Source: Dipteronia dyeriana (Eukaryota; Streptophyta; Magnoliopsida; Sapindales; Sapindaceae). Taken from it: DNA of 64,000 nucleotides. Made by a program: the position numbers and the translations under genes. The first letter of the stretch is position 1. Every line of letters begins with the position of its first letter. The notes under the pieces are model-generated. The model was not told the DNA's origin. It made no database searches and saw only the letters and a program-made list of their open reading frames with translations. This document shows positions 11,915 to 23,397 of the stretch, in pieces. The DNA is taken from contig CM065298.1 of assembly GCA_032871835.1 (NCBI GenBank), positions 94,487,891 to 94,551,890 on the forward strand, in the 5' to 3' direction.

Positions 11915-13563
11915 ATACCCCTATAAAATATTTTTACCGATCAGGGTTTCATTTCAGGCAAAAGTATTTTAATCAATTCTTCAATTTTTATCTCTTTAAT
12001 GTCAAGGTAAATGTCTTGTCATAATGACATGCCTTAATGGTGACCCTGTAAATTCGATTTGCTTCCTCATGAGAGATCTCAATGATTGCGACGTTTTGTA
12101 ATTCTGAATGCTAAAGCCAGTTCCTCTCTTAACACGTGTCATTTGCCGCTTTTTTTTTCGATATCATTTATGAGAAACGACCTACGCGTCTCCAAGTGCG
12201 TTACCTATGTCATCAAATCCTGTCATTGATTTTTCCCATCTTGAGATCCTAGGGTTTCGTGCTACTCCCCCTTTAAATTCTTCACTGAGGGGTTGCGCTG
12301 GTTCATTTTCAAAAATTCACACCAGAAAATTTTCCTAGCCCAGCTTTTTTTACTTAGAAAATCACCATTCTTCGTTGAAGATTTTGCATAAGATTTCATT
12401 CAAGGTTAGTTTTAATGAATCTGTCTTCCCGTCTTCCCGTCTTCGACTTTTTACTATTGCTCTCGAAGCGCTCGATCGTGGGGATTTCCAGCTGGTTTAT
12501 TGTGCTTAAAGATTATTGGGAGAAATCCCCCCAGACGAGCCTCCTTTTTTAGAAGTCGACGTTTCTGGACTTTACCCTGACGTCCATTTTAGTTATGATT
12601 GTGATTCATCTATTTCTGAATCTGTCGTTTCTAATCACAGGGTACCACTTCGATCAAGGGTGAGAAAACACCAAAGCAAAAGCGAAGTCCATAAGCACAA
12701 CTCGGGCAACGTTCGGATCAGGGAGCAGACTGTTGATGAGAACGATGTCGAAGAGGTGTTCAAAGTATCTCGTCTATCTTTTTCTACTGATCACCCGAGT
12801 GAGTTTGATGCTAAATCGAATGTGGTCGGGGCAGATGAGATCGGGAAATATCATGCCCGATTCGACCTGGATAATTCGGTTACTTTGATTCCTGCAGGTG
12901 ATAAAGCTGCGTGGAATCCTCCTCCGGGCATGATGGAAATCTATAGATCCATGCTCTGTTGTGGCGTCACACTTCCTCTTCAGCCGTTCATTGCCTGGTT
13001 TTTGGCTGAAGCAGGAATCGCTCCGGCTCAACTGGCCTCGAACAGCTACAAGATATTGATGTGCATGTGGCACATGTGAAGCCGGATGAACTTGTCACAG
13101 AATTCCTCGAGTGAAATCAGGCACTTCTTCACGCTGAGGCAATCTGGCAAAACAGGAACTTATTTTCTCATGTCTAATCCGCCAAATTGCTGGGTCCTTG
13201 AGGGGACAAAGGTGAATCAGGGAGTTGATACCTCTGACGACCCCAAAAAGAGGGGTTTTATATGGGGATTCCCTTTATCCAACAAATTCTGGAAGAACAG
13301 TTGGTTCTTCACCTGAGGGAATCTCGGTCTTGAAGTCATTCCCTTGGCTGGGGAAACTCGGAGAATGTTGAAGGTTTCCCGCTTTTTCTGTTCTCCCGAG
13401 GTATGGAACAAGAAAAAGCTTGAATTCAGCGATACTGAGCTGATCAGACTTGCTCGGGCAGCAGTTCGCACCCTAGAGAAGAGGAGCAAAACTTATCTTT
13501 TTAATGAGAAAAATATGATAAAGCTCAACTTCTTCAGCCAGATTTTTGGCTACCGCAGGCGAT

Positions 13564-13583
13564 GTAAGTGGTCTTTGCAACCC

Positions 13584-13625
<42 letters not shown>

Positions 13626-13652
13626 TGACATGATTCCCCTTTCTCTTCTAAG
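13564..13652 (+). other. Predicted intron 1 of the aORF, with (TA)n
   Basis: Donor GATGTAAGTGG at 13561-13571 and acceptor TTCTCTTCTAAG ending at 13652 keep the frame across the join. Element 2 has the same donor and acceptor on its minus strand (about 37620-37700) with different intron contents. The intron here contains a (TA) microsatellite of about 36 bp at 13588-13623. Confidence 0.65.
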
Positions 13653-14412
13653 TGTATGATACAGACATCGTCTGTGACCTTCAGACTCGTCAAGTGAAGT
13701 CGATTCTTCAAGCGAGCCGAACAGAAGCTTCTCGTTAGAGTGAAGATGGTATTGCTCCATCTGAGTCTGATAAGGAACCTGACGTGGCTGAGGAGCAGGT
13801 CCCCGAATATATCCCCGAGGAAGTTGTTCGGCCGACCGTAGGGGAGTCTAGTGGTCCAAGTGGCCAAACAGATCATACTCAGAAGTTGCCTGATGAGGGG
13901 GAAAGGCAAAGTGAGGGTCTTGGTAAGAGGCATGTCGAGCAGTCAGACGTCGGTAATGGAGGTAAAACCTCCGAGGGTTAAGTACATACAGATCCTGAAT
14001 TTTTTGAATCTTTCCGGGATGATGTTCAGTAAGATACTGCAGCTGATCTCAGCTTCCACCGTTCTCGGGCAGAGAAACGAAAAGCGGTCGACTCTCCCGC
14101 TCGTCCTCAGAAGGTCCCTCAGGTGGTCTCATTCATTGACTCCGGTGATGAAGATACTGGGGCTGAGATTCCCCCGAGCGTTGATGTTGAAGCATCGACG
14201 GGTGTGGAGACTTCTGACCCGAACAGAGGTTCCTCTCCCCCCGAGGCTGAAGATCTAATGGCTGAACCCTCGGGAGGTCCTTCATATCCTTCTCCGCAGG
14301 TTATGCTCGTGACGATGTCATCCGACTGGGTTTTTATCGGGGATGATCATTGGAGTCATCTCAGGGGCGCGCCTCTGATGAGTCGTCTTCAGAATATCTT
14401 CAACGGTGCATC

Positions 14413-14486
14413 TTATGTAGGTTTTATTCGTAACTCTTCAATTGTCTTGCTTGTTCGCTAGTTTTTTAATTAAACTTCTTTGTAGA
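14413..14486 (+). other. Predicted intron 2 of the aORF
   Basis: The reading frame ends at GASY, followed by GTAGGT, and resumes after CTTCTTTGTAG with MAEFTELVQT. In element 2 the same place (about 34121-34192) has GTAAGT and TTCTTTGTAG followed by MVAEFAELVQT. Conservation of both splice signals in two insertions supports a real intron. Confidence 0.65.
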
Positions 14487-15489
14487 TTATGGCCGAGTTC
14501 ACTGAGCTGGTTCAGACGTAGCAACATCAGGCTGATCGAATAAGGCATCTAAAAGCTCAGTTGAAAGAGAATGAGGATAGTCGTGCTCGGGTCAAATCGG
14601 CTTATCAGAAAGAAATCGACAGTGCCCAAATGTTTACCGACCACTGTTTGGCAAAGCAGGTGGAGGCCGAGGAAAGAGCTACTTCGGTAGAGGAGAGGGC
14701 TACGTCACTTCAAGACTTGTTGTCCTCTGCCCAAGAATCAATGCTTAGAGCCGAACAGGAAGCGGAGCAGTCTAAATCGGCGTATGAACAAAATATCAAA
14801 GACTTGGAACTCCAGACTTTGACGGTCGAATCCTTATCCAAAGAGGTCAGGCTGGAACTCGAAGTCCAAGGGGTAGACCGTTTTAAAAGATCCCCTGCAT
14901 ACGATGCCCTTCTCTTTCGGGAGTTTTAGCTTGGGCTAATTTCAGCTGGCGAGTTTTATAAGGTTACGAATCGGACGACTGAGAAATCCTGAACCAACTG
15001 GGAGTTATCAATCAAGAATCATGTGGATCGGTCCTTAGAATCTCTTCGGACTCAGATGAAGGAGTAGAGAGCTTACTGCCGTAGCCGATGCAAAGAGCCA
15101 CATCCCATGCATTTAGAGGTTCCATCCGAGCATTCCCTCTCGACTTTTTACGCTAGTCAAGAATCGATCGTAGAAGGTGTGGTGCCTGATGTTGGACCGA
15201 TCCCGGGAGAAGATTACAGTCAGTGGATGGGTGATTCGGTCGATACGATCACTTGGCCTTCCAACGAAAGTCTGCTCCTTGAGTATGAAATGATGCCCGA
15301 CCCGAGTATCGGCAAGAGTTCTAAATCCTTACAACCTTGATTTTTTTAGAATTTTCATAAATTTCTGTAAAGATTCTTTTTGTTCTCTTGTAACAATTCT
15401 TTACATTCTTTGTAACAAATTCTTTGTAGACTAATGAAATTCCGATTTAACTAATTCTGAAAATCAAGTGGTTTTGATCTGATTTATTG

Positions 15490-15970
15490 CTCAAGGAATT
15501 TCACCAAGTATCTTCATCTTGATTCTACTGTTGCCGAGTATCTTATTAAACCGGCTATTGAAATTTACGCCAAGTATCTTATTAAACTGGCTAATTCTGA
15601 TGTTCGGGTAACTTCACCGAGTATCTTATTAAACTGGTTTCATTACCCGAATAATTTTTAATGTCAAGTATCTTATTAAACTGGCTATTGCAATCTCCAT
15701 GCCAAGTATCTTATTAAACTGGCTAATTCTGATTTTCGGGTAACTTCACTGAGTATCTTATTAAACTGGTTTCATTACCCGAATAATTTTTAATGCCAAG
15801 TATCTTATTAAACTGTCTATTGCAATATTCATGCCAAGTATCTTATTAAACTGGCTAATTCTGATGTTCGGGTAACCTCACCGAGTATCTTATTAAACCG
15901 GTTGTCACCCGAATAATTTTTAACGCCAAGTATCTTATTAAACTGACTGAGTATCTTATTTATACTTGTG
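15490..15970. repeat. Tandem repeats between aORF and pol, element 1
   Basis: About ten occurrences of the core AGTATCTTATTAAACTGG, arranged in a higher-order unit of roughly 90 bp with GTTCGGGTAAC and TTACCCGAATAATTTTTAA. The same array is present in element 2 at 35205-35590. Tandem repeats in this position are a described property of Retand-type elements. Confidence 0.88.
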
Positions 15971-16480
15971 TTTCATACTCGGTTGCTACCCAAACATTAC
16001 ATCAAGGCTCACCATGATCATATGTTTTGAGTTTTTACACATTACCAAGGACGTCTCCCCAGTTTTTCTGTACAAGGGTTTGCTGAATCGTTAAGCTTTT
16101 CGAACCGCTTAACATAGCTACGCATTTCACCGGAATTTTTCCGATAGCGTCCCGAGCCTTTCTCCAGAATCAAGTGGGTCGGATTTGCCTTTTTGCTAAG
16201 GTCAATTGACCTTACTAGGCTGGCATGCTCCTTCGAGCTTCTCCGCCCATTCGAGAATCAATGGTCCCGAGTATTCTATTTGCATGTTCTTACTATCATG
16301 CTTGTCTTTCATATGTTCTTATTATCATATGCTTTATTTTTTGGAAATCCCGAGTTTGCTTTTTATTTATAACTACAAAATCAACAAAGATTTAAATTCC
16401 AAAGCTAATATTTGACCTAACTAAAATTGTCCTGACTAGAAAAGAAAAACAGAAAACAATTTAAGGATAGAAAATCTTCA
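15971..16480. other. Spacer between tandem repeats and integrase end
   Basis: Non-coding sequence shared nearly base for base with element 2 (35590-36095). No motif is recognised. Confidence 0.6.
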
Positions 16481-16484
16481 GATA

Positions 16485-17510
16485 TTGGGCATTGCATTGT
16501 CGGGGGTAAAACCCCTCCATTGGGTCGTGCAATCCAATATGCTCAATAACCAGCTATTCCTTCGATTTTGTACGGGCATTCCCACTTATCAGTCAGGGAA
16601 CCTTCAACTTTAATTTTTGTGTTCAATGACACCTTCCTGAGTACCAGGTCTCCTAGTTGGAATTTCCTGACCCGAACATGGGAGTTGTAGTGGCGAGCTA
16701 CTCTTTGCTGATATGCCATATTTCGTATTCAGAACTTCTCCCTTTTCTCTTCTATCTTATCTAGACTTTGTAATAGCATATCAACATTCTATTCTTTATC
16801 ATATAGCTTGACCCGAGTGATGCATATGACGTCTCTATGGGGATAACAGCTTCTGTTCCAAACGCTAAAGTGAATTGAGTCTCTCATGTTGACGTTCTTG
16901 CTGTCGTCCGATATGCCCATAATACTTCGGGAATTTTTTTAACTCAACTTCCTTTCTTGTCATCTAGCTTTGCTTTGAGTGTGTGATTGATGATTTTGTT
17001 CACTGCTTCAACCTGCCCGTTCGTTTGAGGATGGGCAGGTGTGGCATAGTAATTGGTAATTTGGTACTCCTTGCACAACTGTCTGAATTTTGGGTTATCG
17101 AACCGGGTGACGTTATCAATTATGATGGTGTTTGGGACTCCAAACCTGTAGAGTATATTCTTTTTCATGAAATTTGTGGTAATTGCTTCTGTGATGTGCA
17201 CTAATGCCTCAGCTTCTGCCCACTTCGTGAAATAGTCAACGGCTACTATGGCATACTTCGCTCCACCCCCTATCCCAACTGGCATTGGGCCGATTAAATC
17301 CAAACCCCACATGGAAAATGGCTATGGGGATGTGAGGTTTCTGAGCTGTTCAGGGGGTTGTCGGGTATCATTGGCAATCCTTTGACAAGTATTGCAACTC
17401 TCCGAATATCGTTGTGCATCTGAGAATAAAGTAGGCCAATAATAACCTTGCCTGAGTACCTTGTGTGCTAAACTTTTACCCCCAGTGTGGTTTCTGCAAA
17501 CTCCTCAGTG
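16485..17510 (-). pseudogene. Integrase, Tat element 1
   Basis: Read on the minus strand from about 17510. The zinc-binding region includes NHTGGKSLAHKV and CNTCQR, with a stop in the first histidine segment. The catalytic core has the first Asp in MWGLDLIGPMP and the second in IIIDNVTRF; HPQTNGQVEAVNKII carries the Glu. In the second motif the usual DNG has become DNV. The C-terminal part, about 16740-16485, has QLGDLVLRKVS and a GPY/F-like KWECPYKIEGI. Integrase would insert the cDNA copy; this copy is interrupted. Confidence 0.85.
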
Positions 17511-18705
17511 GATTTCCTGTAATATCCGATATGCATCCTCTTCTGATACACATCTTTGGAGTATTCGGAAAAACCCCCTTCTGTATAGTTCTCCTCCAAC
17601 CAATGTGTACCTTGATGATCGATACCTGATACGTTTTGCTTGTAACGGATCTTTCGGGAGCACGCCTTCATCCAGGAACCTTTTCAGCTGAATCATCCAA
17701 CTATCTGGCGATGTTCGGATTTCTGAAATTTCTAAGTTTTTCGATTCAGTTGTGCTCGGTTTGAGGAGATGTGCAACCGGAATAGTTTTTGGTCTGATTG
17801 TGGTTAGTGTTGATGCTAGTTTGGACAAAGCGTCTGTCTTTTCATTCTCCTCCCTGAGGATCTGGGCAATCCTATATTCTTTGAATATCTGAATGAGCTA
17901 TTTTGCAATGTCACGGTAGGCTATCATGCCTTCATCTTTGGCTTGGTATTCATCCAGGACTTAGTTGACAACTACTTGTGAATCGCTGAATATCTCGACT
18001 TCATCTGCCCCGAGAGATATGCAGACTCTGAGTCCAGCTAGTAGTGCCTCGTACTCGGCTTGATTGTTGGCTGCTTTGAAGTCAAACCTCATAGCACATT
18101 CGACATCATTTCCGTCTGGAGAGCATACTACGATCTCTACCCCACTGCCGTGAGTGTTTGATGAGCCATCAACATATAATTTCCATGGGAAATTTTTACC
18201 CAACATTTTTTTTTGCTTCCAGGTTTGGTTCTGTGAACTCTGCTATAAAATCTGTCATTGCTTGTCCATTGAGAGATGTCATGGGGACATACTGGATATC
18301 GAATTCACTTAACTCGATTGCCCATTTGGTTAGTCTTCCTAAAATCTCTGGCTTCTGTAAAATTTACTTCAATGGGGCAGTCGGTGAGAACCTGGATTGT
18401 ATGAGCCTGAAAGTATGGTTGTAGCTTCCTTGCTGATGAAACCAATGCTAGGACCATTTTTTCTGCCTGTGAATACCTGGTCTCGGCTGGTAAGAGTGCC
18501 TTGCTGGTATAATATACTGGTATAATATACTGGCTTATGTACTACACCTTCTGTTCTGAATAGAACTGAGCTTGCTGCTAGTTTTGTAATTGATAAGTAC
18601 AAACGGAGTATCTCTCCCATATGTGGTTTCAAAAGAATGGGAGCGTGCCCCAGGTATTCTTTGATTTTTAAGAATGCCTGCTCGCACTCTTCGTTCCATT
18701 CAAGT
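17505..18705 (-). pseudogene. RNase H region and linker, Tat element 1
   Basis: The minus-strand frame after RT holds remnants of the Ty3-type RNase H (LYLSITKLAASSVLFRT, 18632-18369). At 18206-17961 comes an archaeal-type RNase H with LYVDGSSNTHGSG, NNQAEYEALLAGLRV and EIFSDSQVVV, which keep the D-E-D residues. A linker at 17828-17505 (MSKLASTLTTIRPKTIPVAHLL) leads to integrase. Two RNase H units in a row are a known Tat-lineage property. The domains remove RNA from the RNA-DNA hybrid. Stops separate the blocks. Confidence 0.8.
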
Positions 18706-19583
18706 CATTTTCTTTTTTTAATTACTTTGAAAAATGGTGTGCATCTGTCCGTGGCCCTTGAGATGAATCTTTTTAAGGAAGCTAAACATTCTGTTAAGCG
18801 TTGTACTTCTTTTAATGTCCTTGGTGAGGTCATTCTCTGCAGGGCTTGGATTTTTTCAGGATTGACTTCAATTCCCCTTTGGTGAACTTGAAAACCCAGG
18901 AACCTTCCTGAAGGAACTCCGAATAAACACTTGTTCGGATTCAGCTTCATTTGGTATCTCCTCAAAACATCAAATGTCTCTCGTAGGTCTGAGGTATGCT
19001 TGTCTGCCGAGATGCTCTTGGTCAGCATGTCATCAATGTACACTTCCATGTTCCTTCCTATTTGCCGTGCGAAGATTCTGTTGACCAGCCTTTGATATGT
19101 TGCCTCTGTATTTTTTAACCCGAAGGGCATTACTGTGTAACAGTACAAGCCCTGATCAGTTGTGAATGTTGTTTTTTCTTCGTCAGCCTTGTTCATCCGG
19201 ATTTGGTTATATCCTGAGTAGGCGTCCATAAAACTGAGCAATTCGTGGCCTGATGTAGCATCCACCAACTGATCTATCCTCGACAGTGGAAAACTGTCTT
19301 TTGGGCATGCCTTGTTCAAATCTGTGAAATCTACGCACATTCTCCATTGCCTATTTTTCTTTTGGACGAGGACTACATTAGCCACCCATTTAGGATAGTT
19401 GATCTCTCTAATAGACCCTACGACGAGTAGCTTTTCTATTTCCTGTTTGATTGCCTGACTTTTCTCGAGATTGAATGGCCTTCTCTTTTGTATCACTGGT
19501 TTTACATTCGAGTCTACCGCGAGATGGTGAGATATTATTCGAGCATCTATCCCTACCATGTCTTCATGACTCCAGGTGAACAC
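18705..19583 (-). pseudogene. Reverse transcriptase, Tat element 1
   Basis: An open frame of 292 codons, the best preserved part of the element. It has the RT signatures WVANVVLVQKKNRQWRMCVD, FTDLNKACPKDSFPL, SFMDAYSGYNQI, FTTDQGLYCYTVMPFGLKN and the catalytic VYIDDMLTKS (YIDD box), then FLGFQVHQRGIEVNPEK. It copies element RNA into cDNA in the particle. It stays open over the whole palm and thumb, so of the element's parts it is the one most recently under constraint. Confidence 0.92.
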
Positions 19584-19772
19584 ATATTTGTATTCTTTGA
19601 GCAGATCAGTGCGGCTTTGTTTGACTTATCCTTTCAAATTGGCCCCAATCTTGATCTTCTTATCCTATTCCTCTTCTTTCAAGATAATTTCTTCGACCGG
19701 TTCAGTTTTGGATTCATTCAACTCTTCTCTTGGATCAAATTCGAATGATAGTGACTCTTTGTTCTGACTCAG

Positions 19773-20400
19773 CTACGTTATAGTGCATACATGTTCATCA
19801 TTTTTGTCTTTGTATACTGACAGATTGGCTCTTCGGGCCATCTCTTGGGATCCCTTGACTACACCGACCCTCTGTTCGGTCGGGAACTTGATCATTAATG
19901 CATAAGTGGTTGTTATGGCCTTAGTTTTATTTAAGAATGGCAGACCCAACAACGTATTATAAGGCCAATTATCTAAGTCTACCACCACGAAGTCGAGTAG
20001 TACAGTTCTCTAGCAAGGTGCCATTCCAATCTTCACGGGTAGCTTTACCGTCTTGAGTGACCTGACCTCAATTCCTCTGAATCCTCTTAGTGGAGTATAG
20101 AAAGGCTGTAGATCCTTTCGGTCCAACCTGAGTTGATCATAGACGGCTACATTGAGAATGTCTGCAGAACTTTCATTATCTATCAAGATTCTCTAGACTT
20201 CCCGGTGACCAATCCAGGCATTTATGACCAGGGCATCATTTGGTCAAACGTCAACCCCATGTGAGTCTGCTTCTGTGAATATTATCGGGTCCCATTCTTC
20301 CTTTACCCTTTTTCGGGTCTGGCTTGACCAAGTTTACGTCGAAGTTATGTCTTGCTTCTATTGCTTCTCTAATTTCCTATGTTAGCTCTCGGTTACTCCT
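19773..20400 (-). pseudogene. Aspartic protease, Tat element 1
   Basis: The active-site region reads RILIDNESSADIL near 20161-20195, where element 2 has DNGSSTDIL. The catalytic Asp is kept but the following Gly is Glu here. DLDNWPYNTLLGLPFLNKTKA follows (19988-19930). The protease cuts Gag and Pol into mature proteins. Several stops are present. Confidence 0.78.
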
Positions 20401-20419
20401 CCCAGTAGATGGTCCTCCA

Positions 20420-21399
20420 AAGATTGTTTGTATTACTTCATTGGCCTCTGGACTGACCCTTTGATTTCGGCCAGAGCTGTGATCAGCCCTGATCTCTTTC
20501 TTTGTTTTCGACTTCTCATCCCTTTTCAAGATTACATCCTGAAGATGTCCCTCCCGAATGAGAGTTTCTATGTAATCTTTGAGCTGGGAACATTTGAAAG
20601 TCTCATGACCGGTTTCCTTATGGAACCTGTAGTATTTGGCTGTATCTCACCGAGCAAACTGAGATTGACGGCGTGGCTTTTTTACCATATTTTTCTCTTC
20701 CAGTATGACCAGGATTTCCTCCTGCTTTTTTCGAAGAGGGGTGTAGTTGGCGTATCTACCTCAGAATTTATCTGTGGTTTGTTCAGCATTACGCCTATTT
20801 CCCCCATCCTGGCTTTTTTCTTTGATGTTTCCTTTCTGTTTTCCCTTTTGGTTCTACACCTTGGACTCAACATCCTTTTCGGGTTTTCCTCCATGCATAT
20901 AGCATCCTTCCGTGGCTAATTCTTCTTCTTCGGCTAGTGCATATCTTCCCGCCATGTCCATCATATCTGAATATCTGGTTAGACGGGCTCTTCTTAAGTC
21001 AAAAGATAGCTGTCCATTCTATAGATTGTTGATGAACGCAGCAATTATCTCTTCGGCCTTTGCACTGTCGATTTCTGATACCGCATGGCCTAATCTCCCC
21101 AGGTATTTTTTCAGCGAATCATCTTTCCCTTGTTTTATCTGAGAAAGGTAAGCCACTGATTTTTTCCTGTGAACGTTGCTCAGAAATTAACTTGAGAAAC
21201 TCCTGCTTAGTTCACTGAAGCTTTCGATGCTCGCTGGGGGCAATCTCCCGAACCATCTTGAGCCAGTGTCTCCTAGAGTTTGTGGAAAGTTGAGACATAG
21301 CAAGGGATCGTTGTAGGCATACTTGGCCATAACACTCTTATAGCGTCTGACATGTTCTTTAGAGTCTGTATCTTTCTTGAACTGCTCCACGTGCGGCAT
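20420..21399 (-). pseudogene. Gag core and zinc-knuckle-like segment, Tat element 1
   Basis: Begins MPHVEQFKKDTDSKEHVRRY at 21399 on the minus strand, the Retrotrans_gag domain, with DPLLCLNFPQTLGDTGSRW and SFSELSRSF. A knuckle-like motif (YRFHKETGHETFKCSQLKDY) lies near 20640-20570. Gag forms the particle and binds RNA. In-frame stops occur after SRSFSS (near 21187) and further downstream. Confidence 0.82.
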
Positions 21400-21408
21400 T
21401 ATAAACCT

Positions 21409-22157
21409 TTATGGGAATGAGGTCCGTAAGATTTCTCTAGTGAATGGGCTGTCAGAATCGTCGTCAGATAAATCGTTATACCCATAACGTCTGACCAATG
21501 CGTCCATTTGACGCCTATTGTTCTCAACTTCTCGAGTTAGACTCTGAATTACGACATCTCTATCTCCCACCGGACTTCCATGATGGTTAAACCGATGGGT
21601 GATTGTCATTCCTCTTTCAGGCTCTTCACTCTGATGCCGGGTTTCACAAGTTGATTCTTGCAAGCGTATGGTTCCCTGATGACGCTTGCGATGGTACCGA
21701 TCGTCATCTTCTGATGACGACCGATCCCTGTACCGGTCATGTTTACGGTGTCTAGCACGGGTTGTCTGATCATGGTTCTGCTTCTGGCATGGTCATTCCT
21801 CTTCAGGTGTTCCATGTCCAGCCTGATTAATTGGAGTCGAGTTCCTTCCGGTTTCCGGTGCATTTAGTTCTGGCCCCACTACAACCGAATGAAGCCTTGC
21901 AGGTGGGATGTTAGGAGGTTACGCATCTTCTGCAGCCAGTAGATCAACTCTTTATTTTGTTGCGTCTGCCACCAACTGTTACAGGCCTCTCAGAAGCATT
22001 GTGTCAGGTCTTCGTTGGTCGGAGGAACTTGTTGGATCCCCGCCAGGGATGTTGGTTGGTTCTCCGTGGTTGCAGTGAGATCTCGGGAGCTACTGCCAAC
22101 ATGGAAGTTATCTGGAGATTTTTAGACATCCACAGAACTGCTTCTGCTTCCTGTCAT
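21409..22157 (-). pseudogene. Gag N-terminal part, Tat element 1
   Basis: The predicted start MTGSRSSSVDV lies at 22157 on the minus strand, 48 bases inside the 5' LTR edge. The final segment (NNRRQMDALVRRYGYNDLSD, SPFTREILRTSFP) ends in TAA at 21411-21409, directly before the Gag core. The middle is frameshifted. Element 2 has the same TAA at the same codon. Confidence 0.75.
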
Positions 22158-22183
22158 TACCTTTAATTAAATCGGAGGATCAT

Positions 22184-22204
22184 ACCCCTCATTCTAGCAC
22201 CAAT
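22184..22204 (-). promoter_or_regulatory. Primer binding site, Tat element 1
   Basis: Directly inside the 5' LTR the minus strand reads ATTGGTGCTAGAATGAGGGG. This is the usual place and general form of a tRNA primer site in Tat elements. I cannot name the tRNA with confidence. Element 2 lacks this segment. Confidence 0.65.
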
Positions 22205-23101
22205 TGTTGACGACGGTTTCTGGATGTATGGAAAAATTCAACAAGAATTGGATTTTAGCTGTGATTCCAAAGAGAGAGAGAGAAAGAGAAAGAGAAAGAA
22301 ATCGGACGCAAGTTTTACGTGGTAAAACTCCGATGACCGGAGAAACGTCCACGGGTGGTTGAATGATCAACCAAGCCAAAATCCACTATTAAAAAGAATT
22401 ACAACCCTCGATCTCTCTTTTTTTCTCTGTATTTTTCTATATGATTTTTGTATATATGTTTTGTGACGAGATCATGGGTCTATTTATATGTTCATAGAAC
22501 CCTAATCCTCTTTGTACAAGTAATAAAAGATCTGTGTATTTAACTATGATTGGATGCTTGTTTGAAGTAGACTGTCTTCTTTCCTATTTCGGAGGCTTGT
22601 ATTGAGATCAAATGGGACTCCAGTGATTCAATCCAGTTAGGACTTATTTCCTTATAAGAGCATAGTCTTTTTGAAGAAATAAAATTGTTGTCTGATTAGG
22701 AACCCTTTCTGCTTGATATTCTGTTTCTTGGAATTCCTCTTTGATATGGATATATTTACGTATTTTAATGACTCGATTCGTGTGAGCTACGAGCTGGGAT
22801 TTTTATTTAGTTTTCTTCATGTTTGTCTCGAGTAGGACACGATATCAGCTGGTCCCGAATGACGTCATCTGATCCCGAGTAGAAAATGTCATCAACTAAC
22901 CCCGAGTATCTTTAACTGACCCCGAGTAGTATATGACGTCAGTTGACCCCGAGTAGGTTTTGTTCAATACTTGTTTACTCGTGCTTCTCTTCTTTGGTGA
23001 TGTCTTGCATGATATTTTCTGAATGTCTATTTAGACGTCCACCTGACAATTTTATCCTCTTTGTCGATGACGTGTACGTCTGATAAAATTTACATACGAC
23101 A
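22205..23101 (-). repeat. Tat element 1, 5' LTR
   Basis: 897 bp, TG...CA, matching the left LTR. It carries a TATA box on the minus strand at 22491-22498 and, upstream of it on that strand, TGACGTCA and W-box-like (TTGACC) motifs at about 22858-22950. Transcription would start near 22465 and run leftwards. Confidence 0.93.
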
Positions 23102-23106
23102 AGCTA
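23102..23106. repeat. Right 5-bp target duplication of Tat element 1
   Basis: AGCTA, identical to 11003-11007. Confidence 0.95.
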
Positions 23107-23397
23107 AATATAAATGAGAGTTGAGAATTGTAATTCTATTAGAGTTTTTAAATTTTACTCTCCATATGGTTAAAATGTTTTCATTGGAGTTTAAATTTAT
23201 AATATTGTAATTATTAAATATTTTTTATTAATGTGGGTTAGCGGGTTCACCCGCATGTTTGTTTTTCTAATCCACACCCGCATCCGAACCCCGTTGGGTT
23301 TTTCATTATTCAGGTTTGTGGGTTCGCGGGTCATAAATTCACCATCCAAACCCAATCCAACCTTACATGGTCAGGTTCGGACAAATTGTCATCCCTA
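23107..23397. mobile_element. hAT-type MITE, right half
   Basis: Continuation of the MITE begun at 10596. It carries GGGTTCACCCGC and AACCCAATCC motifs and ends AATTGTCATCCCTA, inverse to the left end. Confidence 0.65.

Larger units (their letters stand above)
12516..15340 (+). pseudogene. Antisense ORF (aORF) of Tat element 1, putative gypsy-type transposon protein
   Basis: Lies on the strand opposite to gag-pol, between pol and the 3' LTR. Start MGEIPPDEPPFLEV at 12516. Exon 1 runs to about 13563 and carries the conserved core: WNPPPGMMEIYRSMLCCGV, LPLQPFIAWFLAEAGIAPAQL, IRHFFTLRQSGKTGTYFL, then WKNSWFF. This pattern resembles the plant 'putative gypsy type transposon' (Transposase_28-like) family. 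Exon 2 (about 13653-14412) is acidic and Ser/Pro-rich. Exon 3 (about 14487-15340) is a long predicted coiled coil rich in E, Q, K and A (EERATSVEERATSLQDLLSS). Stops at about 13077, 13314 and 13736 break the copy. The function of such proteins is unknown; retrotransposon antisense ORFs of this kind are known in Retand-type elements. Confidence 0.75.
11008..23101 (-). mobile_element. Tat element 1: complete Ty3/gypsy retrotransposon, Tat/Retand-like
   Basis: Two LTRs (11008-11914 and 22205-23101) begin TGTTGACG and end in CA, and perfect AGCTA duplications flank the element. It reads on the minus strand: 5' LTR on the right, primer site, gag, protease, RT, RNase H, integrase, tandem repeats, an antisense ORF, then the 3' LTR on the left. 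The domain order PR-RT-RH-INT and the GPY/F-type integrase end place it in Ty3/gypsy. The archaeal-type RNase H and the extra antisense ORF between pol and 3' LTR point to the Tat group, Retand type. Stops and frameshifts run through all frames. The LTRs look nearly alike, with visibly fewer differences than the LTR pair of element 2. Confidence 0.93.

Noticed and set aside
15490..15970. CRISPR-like array
   Set aside because: The units are tandem without unique spacers, and the sequence is inside a plant retrotransposon.
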